A DNA stretch of 64,000 bases from Rhynchonema sp. JSB1_4 (GCA_030248065.1 JASAMV010003143.1:1-64000), one strand, 5' to 3'. Shown: positions 1-12,700, counted from the first letter of the stretch. A program made the numbers and translations. Notes: generated by a model from the letters alone, not told the origin.

Positions 1-942
1 ACAACAGGGCCTCTCGGCCCAAACACAGGAGACAGAAGAAGATTGGATCCTGGCCACGGATCCAGTGAGAACAGAGCCGGCAGCGGACAAAAACTAAAAA
101 AAAACAAAATTCAAAAAACGCTGCTCCCAGGCCAGCGATTAATATTGGCTCAACCTCTGTGAGCGGCCCAAAATTTTTATAATTCCAAAAGTGTGCACTC
201 GAAATTCAGTAATAGGGCCAGTGTAATTCTATTTTTAACGCGCGGAAGGTTCAATTCAAACGTCGACTGTAACTGCAAAATAAACTAAGTAGTGTGACGA
301 GTGCTCGATGCGAGCAATGATCACCGGTTGATCCCGAGTACCCAAATTCCAGCCATTTTATACTCGGGCGCTATTGAATCATCTGTCTGGCCACCGTCTG
401 GCCTTGTTTGGGTTATAAACTAAGCATTATGTTTTGTTTCAGAAATATAAAGTTATTTTCAAAAGTTCAGAAATCGCATTACCTTGGGTGTTTAGGTGCT
501 GTTGGTGTGTGAACCCTATATCGTGCTTGGGTACCCTTGGAACCTGGGTGTAGGTCAAGTTTAACGCCCTGCATTCCGGAAAGTTTAGTAACCATTCATG
601 CATTCCTGCTGTTCACGTGAATTCCATCATGCCACATTCCACTGTCTGTCTCAGGGACCAAGTTCACCCATACCGGTGCGGCAATTCAAAATGTGTTATC
701 GCATCACCATGAAGTCCAAAAACCACCCGTGCGGTTCGGGTTGCCTATGCGTCATAACATGTGGTCGCGACGTTTGTGAGTGGCTTGAAGCCTTGAACGA
801 ACCTTGAACAAGCCCTTTTTTTTAAAGGGTACGTGGTTGCCCCACGTACCCGGTTTATCATGCGGTAACCCTCACGGGAAAATTACAACATACACCGGGA
901 CGTATGTACATAGGTACATGACAATATCAATGGTATGTACTG
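1..942. other. No gene recognised
   Basis: I see no family-like coding segment or RNA gene here. Small open frames exist, the longest near 598-807, but they resemble no family and have no splice context. The stretch lies upstream of the first MITE and about 2.8 kb before the RhoGEF start. Confidence 0.4.
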
Positions 943-1307
943 TATAGTCCAGCCACGAACTCATGAGACGACTTATTTTGAAATTGACTTGAACGGATCC
1001 AATAATGTTCCGGTTCCACGTATTTCGGAAATGAAAGAAAGAGAAATGCGTGTATTTTTTAAAAACACGCTCTCCACCTCGGTGCGTAAATTCCCTTTTG
1101 ACTCCCAAAACATTTGTGTGTTGAACGATGTTGCTGTTCGCGTAAGCACGCAACAAATTGAGGTCAGCCAGCTGGAACTTGTCATCATGTCTCTCGGCCC
1201 AATCTCTTTCTTTTGTTTGAGAAAAAACCCGTGTAGCTGGCGCATTTTTGAATCTGGCCAAGCAAGCTTTAAAAAGAGTCGTCTCATGAGGACGTGGCTG
1301 AACTATA
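943..1307. mobile_element. Tc1/mariner-type MITE, family M1, copy 1
   Basis: Non-autonomous element with inverted ends of about 30 bp (TATAGTCCAGCCACG at the left, its complement at the right) in a TA context. The interior is shared with the copies at 27528, 41283, 50496 and 59424. The TA flank and TATAGTCC-type ends point to the Tc1/mariner superfamily. Overlapping open frames on both strands recur between copies and are repeat sequence, not genes. Confidence 0.8.
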
Positions 1308-1940
1308 CATAAATATAATACAATACATTTCACAGTATGTATGCTTGTACTCGTTCAGTATTCAATCATATCTTATATACATATAATAATACTAATAGTA
1401 CATTACCCCCAAACACAAACTGTACGGGCTAGCCGGTTCCAGAACTGGACTTTCGCTGTACTACATAGGTACTATGGGCAGTTGTGGTTTGAGTAGGTTG
1501 TGTTATGTACTATAGGAGTACGAGTATACCAAAAATCAAATATTATACCCGTATTGTGACATTATCATAACACTCGTAGGCCAAAGTTAAAATACACAGT
1601 CAAGCCACCGCCAACTGGAATTATAGTCGACGCTTTACGCCAGTTTGAAATCAGGCAATTACACGACGTACAAACTGTAGATTTATGTACAGGGACCATA
1701 TCAATTTTATATAAACATCCTACTTTTTCGACTGCACAACGAAACAGGCACTGATGGTGATCAGGGAACCAACGGAATAAGAAAGCCACGATTATTTCTT
1801 GATTTGGGCAATGTCGGGTGGGCAACGGGAACTCCGACCCGGCCCGGCTCGACCACAGCAAACCTCGGCCCGGCCTGTGCGGCCGGAAAGTTCCGACTGG
1901 CTGTGTGACGGTTGTGACACTCTGTTATCGGAGTGTCATT
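1308..1940. other. Intergenic, repeat-poor
   Basis: No gene recognised. A GC-rich patch near 1820-1920 (CGGCCCGGCC-type runs) resembles the hAT MITE at 3335 and may be a decayed relative. Confidence 0.35.
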
Positions 1941-1948
1941 GTCCCGTT

Positions 1949-2353
1949 CAGTGTAGTTCCTGGTCCGGCGCGGCGGTTAGTGTACCTACCCCTTTTTTCC
2001 GTGAGGCGGTTAGTGTACCTCCCTGGGGGGGAAGGGGGGGGGGAAGACCCAAAATCAGGAAAAAGTCACTTTTTGAGGTAGAAAATTTGACCTATTTTTA
2101 CCCCTTTTTGGAAAAAATTCTTCAGAACAAGGGTATTTTGGCGACTTTTGAGAACATTGACCTAAAAATCACACATTTTAGGCCTAAAAATGCCCATTTT
2201 AGGCCTAAAAATGGCCATTTTAGGCAAAAGTTGAGGCGGTTAGTGTACCTGACGCGGCGGTTAGTGTACTAGTGTACCTTGGTCGCGGCGGTTAGTGTAC
2301 CTTAGGGGGGGGACCCCCCCCCCCCCCCCCCCCCCCCCCCAGGAACTACACTG
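1949..2353. mobile_element. hAT-type MITE, family A, copy 1
   Basis: The ends are CAGTGTAGTTCCTGG and its exact complement CCAGGAACTACACTG. The 8-bp flank GTCCCGTT is duplicated at 1941-1948 and 2354-2361, the target duplication length of hAT elements. Both ends carry several spaced copies of GGCGGTTAGTGTACC. The core is a run of CCTAAAAATG/CATTTTAGG motifs. There is no transposase. Confidence 0.92.
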
Positions 2354-2413
2354 GTCCCGTTTATTGGCGGAAATTTAAAAAGAAGATACTCGTAATTCGT
2401 TTATTCAATTCAA

Positions 2414-3243
2414 TACCGTATTGTCGGACATAGAACCCCCCCATTAATTGACCCCCCCATTAATTGAGCCCCCCCTAAATGGCTCGAAATCAAAAATAGA
2501 ACCCCGCCATTAATTGACCCCCCCATGAAGAGAACCCCACCCCCCAACCTTCACCGTACCACAGATTAGTGGTATGGTAGGACTGTGTTGTTGTGTCAAA
2601 CGTTGTTTAAGCTTGCGTACACAACAGAACACAGCTTTTTAAGCATAATCGACGCTGTTAAAGGTAGAAAATACCGAAAACAAGCCATTTTTAAGGGCAT
2701 TATTAATAATGATTTTTTTCGTCGGGGGGCCAAATGAAAAATATAACCCCCCCAATCAGTGTAGTTCCTGGTCCGGCGCGGCGGTTAGTGTACCTACCCC
2801 TTTTTTCCGTGCGGCGGTTAGTGTACCTCCCTGGGGGGGGAAGGGGGGGGGGAAGACCCAAATCCAGGAAAAAGTCACTTTTTGAGGTAGAAAATTTGAC
2901 CGATTTTTACCCCTTTTTGGAAAAAATTCTCCATAAAAAGGGTATTTTGGCGACTTTTGACATCATTGACCTGAAAATCACCCATTTTCCTAAAAATGGC
3001 CATTTTAGGCCTAAAAATGCCGATTTTAGGCAAAAATTGAGGCGGTTAGTGTACCTGGCGCGGCGGTTAGTGTACTAGTGTACCTTTGTCGCGGCGGTTA
3101 GTGTACCTTAGGGGGGGGACCCCCCCTCCCCCCCCCAGGAACTACACTGCCCCCAATAATTGACCCCCCCATAAATTGAACCCCCCCAAAATGACCCCAG
3201 TGAAAAAATAGACCCCCCGGGTTCTATTTCCGACAATACGGTA
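2414..3243. mobile_element. MITE family G (TACCGTATTGTCGG ends), interrupted by a family A copy
   Basis: The left end TACCGTATTGTCGG and the right end CCGACAATACGGTA are inverted repeats. Just inside lie spaced poly-C motifs of the CCCCCATTAATTGA kind. The hAT-type element at 2757-3149 sits within it, so family G inserted first. The terminal TA would fit a Tc1/mariner-like duplication, but this is an inference. Confidence 0.65.
2757..3149. mobile_element. hAT-type MITE, family A, copy 2
   Basis: Same 15-bp ends as the copy at 1949. The target duplication CCCCCAAT is exact at 2749-2756 and 3150-3157. The GGCGGTTAGTGTACC subterminal repeats are conserved. It is nested in family G. Confidence 0.92.
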
Positions 3244-3334
3244 GTTACCACCTGTTCATTTGTTGTTTTTTTCATTGCTTCAAGCAAAAGCAAGTGTTTT
3301 TGATTGCAAAAATTGCAAGTAAACATCTAGGCAC

Positions 3335-3734
3335 CAGAGGTGGGAATCGGGCCGGGTTACCTCGGCCCGGCCCGACGAGGTCCGGGGGTCGGCCCGGCCC
3401 GGCCCGACAGTTCGGGCCGGGAAGTCCGGCCCGGCCCGGCCCGACTTGGAAAAAAGTCGGCGCGGCCCGGCCCGGCCCGATTTTTTCGGCCCGACTTTTT
3501 CTGATGATCTTTTGAAGCAATTTTTTGGTGCAAAAATTACTGTTTTTTGGTTTAGAAATACCTGATAATCATGGAAGTCGGTACTCAGAATCGCGAGAAA
3601 TTTTGGCAAATTTAGCCTAAAAAATCACGATTTTTTGTTGAAATTGGATGATGTCGGGCCTTTTCGGGCCGGCCACCCCGGCCCGGCCCGGCCCGACATT
3701 CCGAAAAGTCGGCCCGGCCCGATTCCCACCTCTG
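3335..3734. mobile_element. hAT-type MITE, family E (GC-rich)
   Basis: Ends CAGAGGTGGGAATCGGGCC and complement; exact 8-bp duplication CTAGGCAC at 3327-3334 and 3735-3742. CAGAGGTGGG-type ends are typical of animal hAT elements. The subterminal regions are repeats of CGGCCCGGCC. It ends only 60 bp upstream of the first RhoGEF ATG, so it may lie in its promoter or 5' leader. Confidence 0.9.
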
Positions 3735-3793
3735 CTAGGCACAGCTTCGCCAGATCATCACATCCACATGTAATTTGTGCACGCTTGACGTCG

Positions 3794-6700
3794 ATGTACT
3801 CCATCAAACAACATCAAAATCGATCAAAGAACGATGGAGAAACGTCGGAGAGCAGCGAATGGCGGCGGTCGAAGATTTCGTCTGAGTTGTTTTCGACAGA
3901 AAAATCTTATCTGGATCATTTGGATTTATTAATTCGAGTGAGTCTCTTCAAACTTCAAGGAAGTTTGCCAGTGAGATTCAACTTTTTGGTCTGCCACAGT
4001 GTTGGAGGTACTCTGGAGGGGGGGATACCTACTGTACCGCGCTCGGAGAGGGGGGGGATACCTACTGTACCAGAGCCGATGGCCTGGGGGGGGGGGGTTA
4101 TGTACCAAGGGGGGGGGTTGGGGGGGGTTAGGTTTTGGGGTGAAAATTTTTAATGTGTTTATTATGTGTGGAATCGTGTGAAAACGTAGTATTTGCGCGC
4201 GTCGCGCGCAAATTTCGGGTAATTTGAGGTAAAAACCACTGATTTTGCACTAATTTCGGCCATTTTGGTCAAAAATTGGCACTTTTGGGGCAAAATCGGG
4301 GGGATACCTACTGTACCGGGGTGAAAATCGGGGGGGGGGGGGGGGGATACCTACTGTACCATGCCAAACATCGGGGGGTTACCTACTGTACCAGGCGAGG
4401 GGGGATACCTACTGTACTGGGGGGGGGGGCTACCCCCCCCCCCAAACCCCCCCACCTCCAACACTGGTCTGCCATACACAGTGTAGTACAGTGTAGTTCC
4501 TGGTCCGGAGGGGGAACAGGCGGTACCCCCTTTTTTCGGAGGGGGAACAGACGTACCCACCTGGGGGGGAAGGGGGAGAGGAGGAGGACCCGGAAGGGGG
4601 GGGAGGACCCAAATTTGGAGAAAAGTCATTTTTTGAGGTCGAAAATTTGGCTCATTTTTGCCCCTTTTAGGAAAAAAATCTCAATAAAAAGGGTATTTTG
4701 GCGATTTTTGACGACATTGACCTAAAAATCACTCATTTTATGCCTAAAAATGCCTATTTTAGGCCAAAATTTGCCTATTTTAGGTAAAAATTGGGGGAGC
4801 AGACGTACCCGGAGGGGGAACAGTGGGGCAGGCGTACCATCGAGGGGGAACAGACGTACCCGAGGGGGGGGGACCCCCCTCCCCCCCCAGGAACTACACT
4901 GGTGTAGTACTTGGTCAGGGTGTTGACGATAGATAGATTGGGACCAGAAATGTGTTGACGATAGACAGTGTAGTGGCAGGCCCATGTGTGGGAGGGAGGT
5001 AAGTATGATGCGGGGTTGGGACCGGAAGCGTGAGAGGTATGATTTTGGTCACCCAAAAAGGCGAAAAAACACCGCTTTTGTGATACAATTTTGGCCAAAA
5101 ATTGAGGTAAAAATAGTACTTTTTCCAAATTTTCGCCGAAAATCGCCTAAAAATGGGTATTATGGGTGGGTTTGCGATTTTTGGGAAAATAAGGTCGAAA
5201 AACACCGATTTTTGCCTTAAAAAGGTATAAAATTGCTTGTGAGAGGTATGATTTGGAGTTGTGAGAGGTAAGTACTCAACCCCCCCCCCAACCCCCCTCG
5301 GGTTTTGTGGTAGGTAAGTACTGAGTGCGGGGGGGGGGTAACCCCCCCAACCCCCCCCCCCAGCCACTACTATGACGATAGATAGATGACCCAAGTCCGA
5401 AATCTGTGGGGGGGTCGACCCAAACTTGTTGACGATAGATAGATGGTGGGGGGGGGGGGGTCGCCAAAAATCAAGGTATAGTATAGTGTACTAAGCAGCA
5501 GTGGTGTAGCTACCCAGGCGGGGCGGCAACCTACTGTACCACCCAAAATGCGGGGCGGCAACCTACCTACTGTACCAGCCGAGCTAGGGGGGGGGGGTCG
5601 TACCCCTGGGGGGGGGGGGTCATCTGGAAACCGAAATTTTTTATGTCTAAATACTGAAGAAAATGTGGCCTAAAACACTAATTTCGCGCGCAGCGCGCGA
5701 TTTTTCGCCTATTTGCAGACAAATATGCTAATTTTATGCAATTTTAAGCCAAAAATGAATGTTTTGGGTAAAAAGTTAGGTGGGGCGGCAACCTACCTAC
5801 TGTACCAGGGGAGGGGCGGCAACCTACCTACTGTACCAGGCGAGGGGCGGCAACCTACCTACTGTACCTTGGGGGGGGGGCCCCCCCCCCACCCCCCCCC
5901 CCCCCAGCCACACCATTGCTAAGCAGGTAATAATGTGTAAATATTAATGAAAATGTACTTAGATGTACTAAATCCGCGCGTAGCGCGCGATTTTTTGCCT
6001 ATTTGGGACAAAAAATACCGATTTTGAGCCATTTTGAGGCAAAAAGACCCATTTTGGGGTCGAAATGTGTTGACGATAGATAGATTGTTCCCAGAATTTG
6101 TTGACGATAGATAGATTTGCCCATAAGTGTTGACGATAGATAGATGAAATCAAAAAGTGTTGACGATAGATACCGTAAAAACCTAAATACAGCCCCCCCC
6201 GGAATAGAGCCCCCCCCCCCGCAATACAGCCCCCCCAAAAAGGGGTCAGTGAATTAATAGAGGCCCCCATGGATTTTTTTTAACCAAATTTAGTAGCTTT
6301 TTGGCTACTAAATTTTTTGAAAAGCTAGTAAATTTTCAAATTTAATAGCCTAAAAGCTACTAAATTTTGTATTTTTGCCAAAAAAGCTAGTAAATTGGTT
6401 TTTCAGCGGCAAAAAAGCTACAAATCGCACAACAGACGTTTATGCGGTGTAAATTAAAGAATGAATGGTTGTTTACAAGAGAATCACGCTGTTATTCTCT
6501 TTCTCCTCCCTTCCACCAGGGGATGTGAACAAAAATGCGGGCGTTTACAGAGAAAAATGGTGGAAAATCATCCAATCACACTATCACTTTGGTCTCCTTA
6601 CATCCTATACAATCGATATCCGAAGCTACAAATTAGCTCTCTTCTTTTTCTTTACACCCCTTCCTCCCGCACCCCTTTCTTTCTTCACATCGTCGCACGT

Positions 6701-9700
6701 CGACGCCACATCGCCGCTCGACCACGTCTTCGATTTGACCGCATCATCATTCGTCGTCGTGGCACAATCGACCGACGATTTCTTGCGAACGTGGCACTTC
6801 TTCGTGCCTTGTTTCTTCGGCCGACGACGTTTCTTCTTTCGTCCCTTGATCACCTTCTTTTTCCCCTCTTTCTTCACTTTCTTTTTCTCTTTCTTTTTCT
6901 CTTTCTTTTTCTTTTTCTTTCTTCGTTTCTTCATCTTCTCATTCTCGATTCGCTCCACGGCGTTTTCTGTCGATTCTTCGCTATTGCGGCATTCGGCAGT
7001 TGGGCTCGTGGGCTGTTCGGGCACAGAAGGGAAGATATCTTCATGAAAAAACGACTTGATGCGTTCATGAAGATAATCGGGGCATTTCAATTCATTGGGT
7101 AGCATCTTTGCAATTGCCCAATACAGAAAATACCATGAGTACGGCTTATGGTATATGACTGGCACTTTGAACGATATCAGATCGACTTGACGCCAGAGTC
7201 CGGCGGTCACGCACAGGTGAATCAAAATATCCCGGAGGCTTTTCACATCCGCGGGATTTCCGCCATACGCCTTCACAGTTTCCACTAATTGCAGCACATA
7301 TTTTGGCGTATATCGAATCAACTTCACTTTGGAAATAGTGTCCTTTGTTCACAGCAAAAGTTTATGCGGTCTAAATTGAAGAATGAATGGTTGTTTACAA
7401 GAGAATCACGCTGTTATTCTCTTTCTCTACTAAATTTTTGATTTTACTAGCTTCTTGCTACTAGCCCATTTTGAAAAAATAAACCCTGGAGGCCCCCCCG
7501 GAATAGAGCCCCCCAAAATGGGGTCAGTGAATTAATAGAGCCCCCCTTCTATTTAGGTTTTTACGGTTGCTGACTTTGGGGCCCCCCCCCCCCCCCCCCC
7601 CCAAGTACGACCCCATACAGTGTTGGAGGTGGGGGGTATGGGGGGGTAAGTGTTGGAGGTGGGGGGGTATGGGGGGTAGCCCCCCCAGTACAGTAGGTAT
7701 CCCCCCTCGCCTGGTACAGTAGGTATCCCCCCGATGTTTGGCATGGTACAGTAGGTATCCCCCCGATTTTCACCCCGGTACAGTAGGTATCCCCCCCCCA
7801 ACCACCCCCCAAACCCCCCCCTAGGTACATAACCCCCCCCCCCAGGCCATCGGCTTTGGTACAGTAGGTATCCCTCCTCTCCGAGCGCGGTACAGTAGGT
7901 ATCCCCCCCTCCAGAGTACCTCCAACACTGCTGCCATAAACGCTGCCCAAAATTTTTCTGCCCTGCTTTAACCAGTGTTGTTCCTGGTCCGTGTAGGGGG
8001 AACCAATGGTGTTGCAGAGGAGGGGTTGGGCGGCGGGGCTCCCCTCTTGGTTGTACAGTAGGGGCATTGCCACCTCTGTTCTTAGCGACACCACTGGGGA
8101 ACAGGCGGTGCCCCCACTTTTTTCGGAGGGGGAACAGACGTACCCACCACCTGGGGGCAGTGTTGGAGGTGGGGGGGGGGTTTGGGGGGTAGCCCCCCAG
8201 TACAGTAGGTATCCCCCCTCGCCTGGTACAGTAGGTATCCCTATACTTGCGTGTTTTTCCGCAAAATATATTTTTGGATAAAAAACCGTTTTTTCCGAAA
8301 AAAAACGTTTTTTTCCAAATATTTTTCCAGTACTTAAGGATACCCGGTCCAAAAACACCTATTTTGGAGAAAATTTTGTCTGGAAATGGCCTGAAACAGG
8401 CTAAAAATGCACCTGGAGATTAAAAAGTGCTCATTTTGAACTGTTTAGCACCAATTTACATTGGTTTTGACAACATCCTTTCGCAACCTTTGAAAATATT
8501 TCGGAAATTTTTGGAAAAAACGGTTTTTTTCCAAAAGTTGGCACTTGGAAAAATTTCCGGAAAAATAAAAACGTATTTTTCCGGGCCTCGGAAAAAAACG
8601 GTTTTTTCGGTTTTTTTCCGAAAAAAAACGGTTTTTTTCCGGCCCGCAAGTATAGGTATCTCCCCGATGCCCGATGTTGGTTGGCATGGTACAGTAGGTA
8701 TCCCCCCGATTTTCACCCCGGTACAGTAGGTATCCCCCGATTTTGCCTCAAAAGTGCCAATTTTTGACCAAAATGGCCAAAATTAGTGTAAAATCAGTGG
8801 TTTTTGCCTCAAATTACCCAAAATTCGCGCGCTACGCGCGCAAATACTACTTTTCACACGATTCCACACATAATAAACACATTAAAAATTTTCACCCCAA
8901 AACCTAACCCCCCCCCAAACCCCCTAGGTACATAACCCCCCAGGCCATCGGCTCTGGTACAGTAGGTATCCCCCCTCTCCGAGCGCGGTACAGTAGGTAT
9001 CCCCCCTCCAGAGTACCTCCAACACTGCCTGGGAGGAAGGGGGGAAGACCCATATTTGGAGAAAAGTCATTTTTGAGGCCGAAAAATTGACCCATTTTTG
9101 CCTGTTTTTGGAAAAACTCTCAACAAAAGGGGTATTTTGGCGATTTTTTAACAACCTTGACCTAAAAATCACTCCTTTTGTGCCAAAAATGCCTATTTTA
9201 GGCCTAAATTTGCCGCCACAGCATCAGTGTAGTTCCTGGGGGGAGGGGGGTCCCCCCTCGGGTACGCTATCTCCCCCTCGGGTGGTACACTATCCCCCTA
9301 TCTCCCCCTCCGGGTATTGTTGCCTAAAATGGCCATTTTTAGGCCTAAAATGGACATTTTTAGGCCTAAAATGGGCATTTTTAGGCCTAAAATGTGTGAT
9401 TTTCTGGTCAGTGTTCTCAAAAGTTGCCAAAATACCCTTTTTATGAAGAATTTTTTCCAAAAAGGGGCAAAAATAGGTCAAATTTTCTACCTCAAAAAGT
9501 GACTTTTTCCCAAATTTGGGTCTTCCCCCCCCCTTCCCCCCTCGGGGGTATACTATCTCCCCCTCCGAAAAAAACGGAGGGTCCGCTATCTCCCCCTCCG
9601 GACCAGGAACTACACTGCACAGCATTGTAGTGGCTGGGGGATGGGGGCCCTGATTCACCCCCCTGTATCTATCTCGAGTCGACTCCAAAGGGTATCTCGA

Positions 9701-12700
9701 GTAAGTACATTGCTTTTCAAAGCCAAAAATACGTGTTTTTCGACCTCGGAACCCCTGAAAATCGTAGGTTTTTTTCGCCTTTTGACCGACCATACGGGCA
9801 GTGGTTTAGCTACCCAGGCGGGGCGGCAACCTACTGTACCACCGAAAATGCGGGGCGGTAACCTACCTACTGTACCGGCCGAGCTAGGGGAGGGACAAAA
9901 TTTTTTTAGGTCGAGATATAGGTGAAAATGTAATGTACTCTAAAACGCTAATTTCGCGCGTAGCACGCGATTTTTCGCCTATTAGGAGTGAAAAATACCG
10001 ATTTCATACCATTCTGAGCCAAAAATCGCAACTTAGTGTATCAGCCGCCGGGCAGCGACCTACCTACGTGTTTTTCGACCTCGGAACCCCTGAAAATCGT
10101 AGGTTTTTTTCGCCTTTTGACCGACCATACGGGCAGTGGTTTAGCTACCCAGGCGGGGCGGCAACCCACTGTACCACCGAAAATGCGGGGCGGTAACCTA
10201 CCTACTGTACCGGCCGAGCTAGGGGAGGGACAAAATTTTTTTAGGTCGAGATATAGGTGAAAATGTAATGTACTCTAAAACGCTAATTTCGCGCGTAGCA
10301 CGCGATTTTTCGCCTATTAGGAGTGAAAAATACCGATTTCATACCATTCTGAGCCAAAAATCGCAACTTAGTGTATCAGCCGCCGGGCAGCGACCTACCT
10401 ACTGTACCAGGATGGAGCGTCAACCTACCTACCTACTGTACCTAGGGGGAACCACCCCCACCCCCCCCCCCCCCGCTACACCATTGCATACGGGTATGAT
10501 AGCCTCTGGGCGGGTTACTCGAGATACCCCACCCGAGGCTACAACAAGATACTCCTATTGTCCGTCAAAAGGCGAAAAAAGACCGTTCTTTGCATGCTAT
10601 TTTACTGCAAAACTGGGTACTTTTTTGAGATTTTGGCCTAAAATGACCATTTTTGTGTGTTTAGCGCGCGATTTTTGGGGTTCCCAGGTCGAAAAACACC
10701 CATTTTTGCCTTTGAAAAACAAATCTTGTGGCTCATTCAAAATTTTTTTGTGGCCCAGTCCCAATGAGCTACCATTGATGGTAAAAAAACCCTGCTCCGC
10801 GCTCCGGTACTGGCAACACTGCTTTGGAATTCCTTAGGTACTGGTAGTTTGTTTGAAAAAAACACGGGTTTTTTTCTCGTTATTTCACAAATATAAATTA
10901 CTGGCCCACTCACTCACTGTACAGTGCACACCATGGGCAAAACCCGGAAGCTTGCAGCTTTTCGTCGATCCGCTGTCGCGCGATGCGAATCTGTTATCGA
11001 AAGTCGATCATCGAATCGTCTTCGGTGACATTCGCGCCATTCGACTCACCAACCAAGTGCTCTACGATCATTTGTGTTCGAGCGATATCGCCGTCGCGTT
11101 CGCCACCCTCATGCCTTATCTCAAGCTCTACGCTGCTTACGCCAGAAACTTTCCCGCGTCGCAGGGCAAATTGATGGTGAGTTAAGTGCGGTGCGAAATT
11201 TGTTCGGAACATATTCTTATTATTTTTTGAGAAAAAAATCCGCAAATTTCTTTCGCAGCAACTAATGAACGATGACAAGAAAGTGGCGAATCTGGTCAAA
11301 AGACAAGAATCGCTGCCCGAATCGCAGGGATTGAAACTTCCGGCCTTGTTGATCATGCCGATACAGCGCATTCCGAGGTTCGGGCTCTGTTGTATGGTTG
11401 TCTCTTTGCGTTGTGGGGGAGACGCACTTGTGTGAACAAGGGAAAAGGATATCAGTTCATAAAGTAGATCGTTCTTTTAGATATCGTTTGTTGCTCACTG
11501 ATCTGATGAAATATTCCACAAGAGACGATGAGAAAGACCAATTGTCAGGTACGCAGTTAATAGTTTTTCCTATTCCTTGCTCTCATTTTTTTTCAAAAAT
11601 GTCCCCTGGAGACCCGGCCTCCAAATGGCGATTTCGGAACCGATTTTCGCATTTTGATGGCAAAAAATGTGATTCTTCGCGCGCCGCGCAAATTTTTGCT
11701 TTCCGCGCAAAGAAACGGTTAAATCGTTAAACGTTCATGCTATGAATAATTTTCTGTACGATTTAACCGTTTCATGCCATGCCTACACATCATGCTGTTC
11801 TGTGTAACGGCTGGGGTGCTATCACCTATACTTGCGGGCCGGAAAAAAAACCGTTTTTTTTCGGAAAAAACCGAAAAAAACCGTTTTTTTTTCGAGGCCC
11901 GGAAAAATACGTTTTTATTTTTCCGGAAATTTTTCCAAGTGGCAACTTTTGGAAAAAAACCGTTTTTTTTTCCAAAAATTTCCGAAATATTTTCAAAGGT
12001 TGCGAAAGGATGTTGTCAAAACCAATGTAAATCGGTGCTAAACAGTTCAAAATGAGCACTTTTTAATCTCCAGGTGCATTTTTGGCCTGTTTCAGGCCAT
12101 TTCCAGACAAAATTTTCTCCAAAATAGGCGTTTTTGGACCATGGGTATCCTTAAGTACTGGAAAAATATTTGGAAAAAAAACGGTTTTTTTTCGGAAAAA
12201 AACGGTTTTTTTTTTCAAAAATATATTTTGCGGAAAAATACGCAAGTATACTATCACCCCACGTGTTTTTCCAAAAGTTACAACTTAAATTTCCCGAAAA
12301 ATAAAAACGTTTTCCCGGCCCCCCTGCAGCATCATATTTATGCGTTTTAGTGGCAAATGGGTGTTTTTCGACCTCAAACACCTAAAAAAACTTGCGCTCC
12401 GCACTAAAACATGCCTATAATGGTCATTTTAGGCTAAATTTGCGCCAAAATGTTAAAGAGTATAGACCTATTTATGCAGTAAGATTGCGGAGTACCCTAC
12501 ACCAGAGTTAGTCCCCCCGCGAAAAAACCCTGCTTCCTTTCATAAACATTGCTGCGCATCGGTCCAAACTAATATGCTTTCAAAAAATGCAGAAATTCTG
12601 TCGCGTCTGAACGAAGTAGCGGAGCACGTCAACGAATGTGTGCGCGATTACGAAAACACGCTGACAATTTTGAACATACAAAAACAACTGGATGATTGTG

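Larger units (their letters stand above)
7973..9216. mobile_element. Degenerate family A element carrying nested insertions
   Basis: It starts with a CAGTGTTGTTCCTGG end and continues with family A interior both before 8158 and after 9027. A family B element (8158-9027) splits it, and that one contains a family D element. A small insert with CAATGGTGTTGC-like and GACACCACTG ends lies near 8003-8096. No clean right end remains, and A copy 4 follows at 9225. Confidence 0.6.

Noticed and set aside
598..807. 69-codon Cys-rich open frame with its own ATG
   Set aside because: No signal peptide or recognisable fold, and frames of this length arise often by chance in this window.
872..1333. Overlapping open frames on both strands in M1 copies (also at 27570-27802, 41128-41524 and 59454-59792)
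   Set aside because: They recur in every copy with frame-breaking changes and match no transposase or host family; they are MITE sequence.
4276..5561. Pro/Gly-rich open frames across poly-G and poly-C runs
   Set aside because: They are translations of MITE subterminal repeats, with no splice or start context.
6066..6171. Regular repeats with unique spacers, superficially like a CRISPR array
   Set aside because: Repeats are 18 bp and spacers 11-14 bp, the host is an animal, and the motif recurs next to hAT-like ends.
6461..7102. Plus-strand open frame opposite the lysine-rich ORF
   Set aside because: Its Phe/Leu-rich protein is the complement of the lysine codons on the other strand, a shadow frame.
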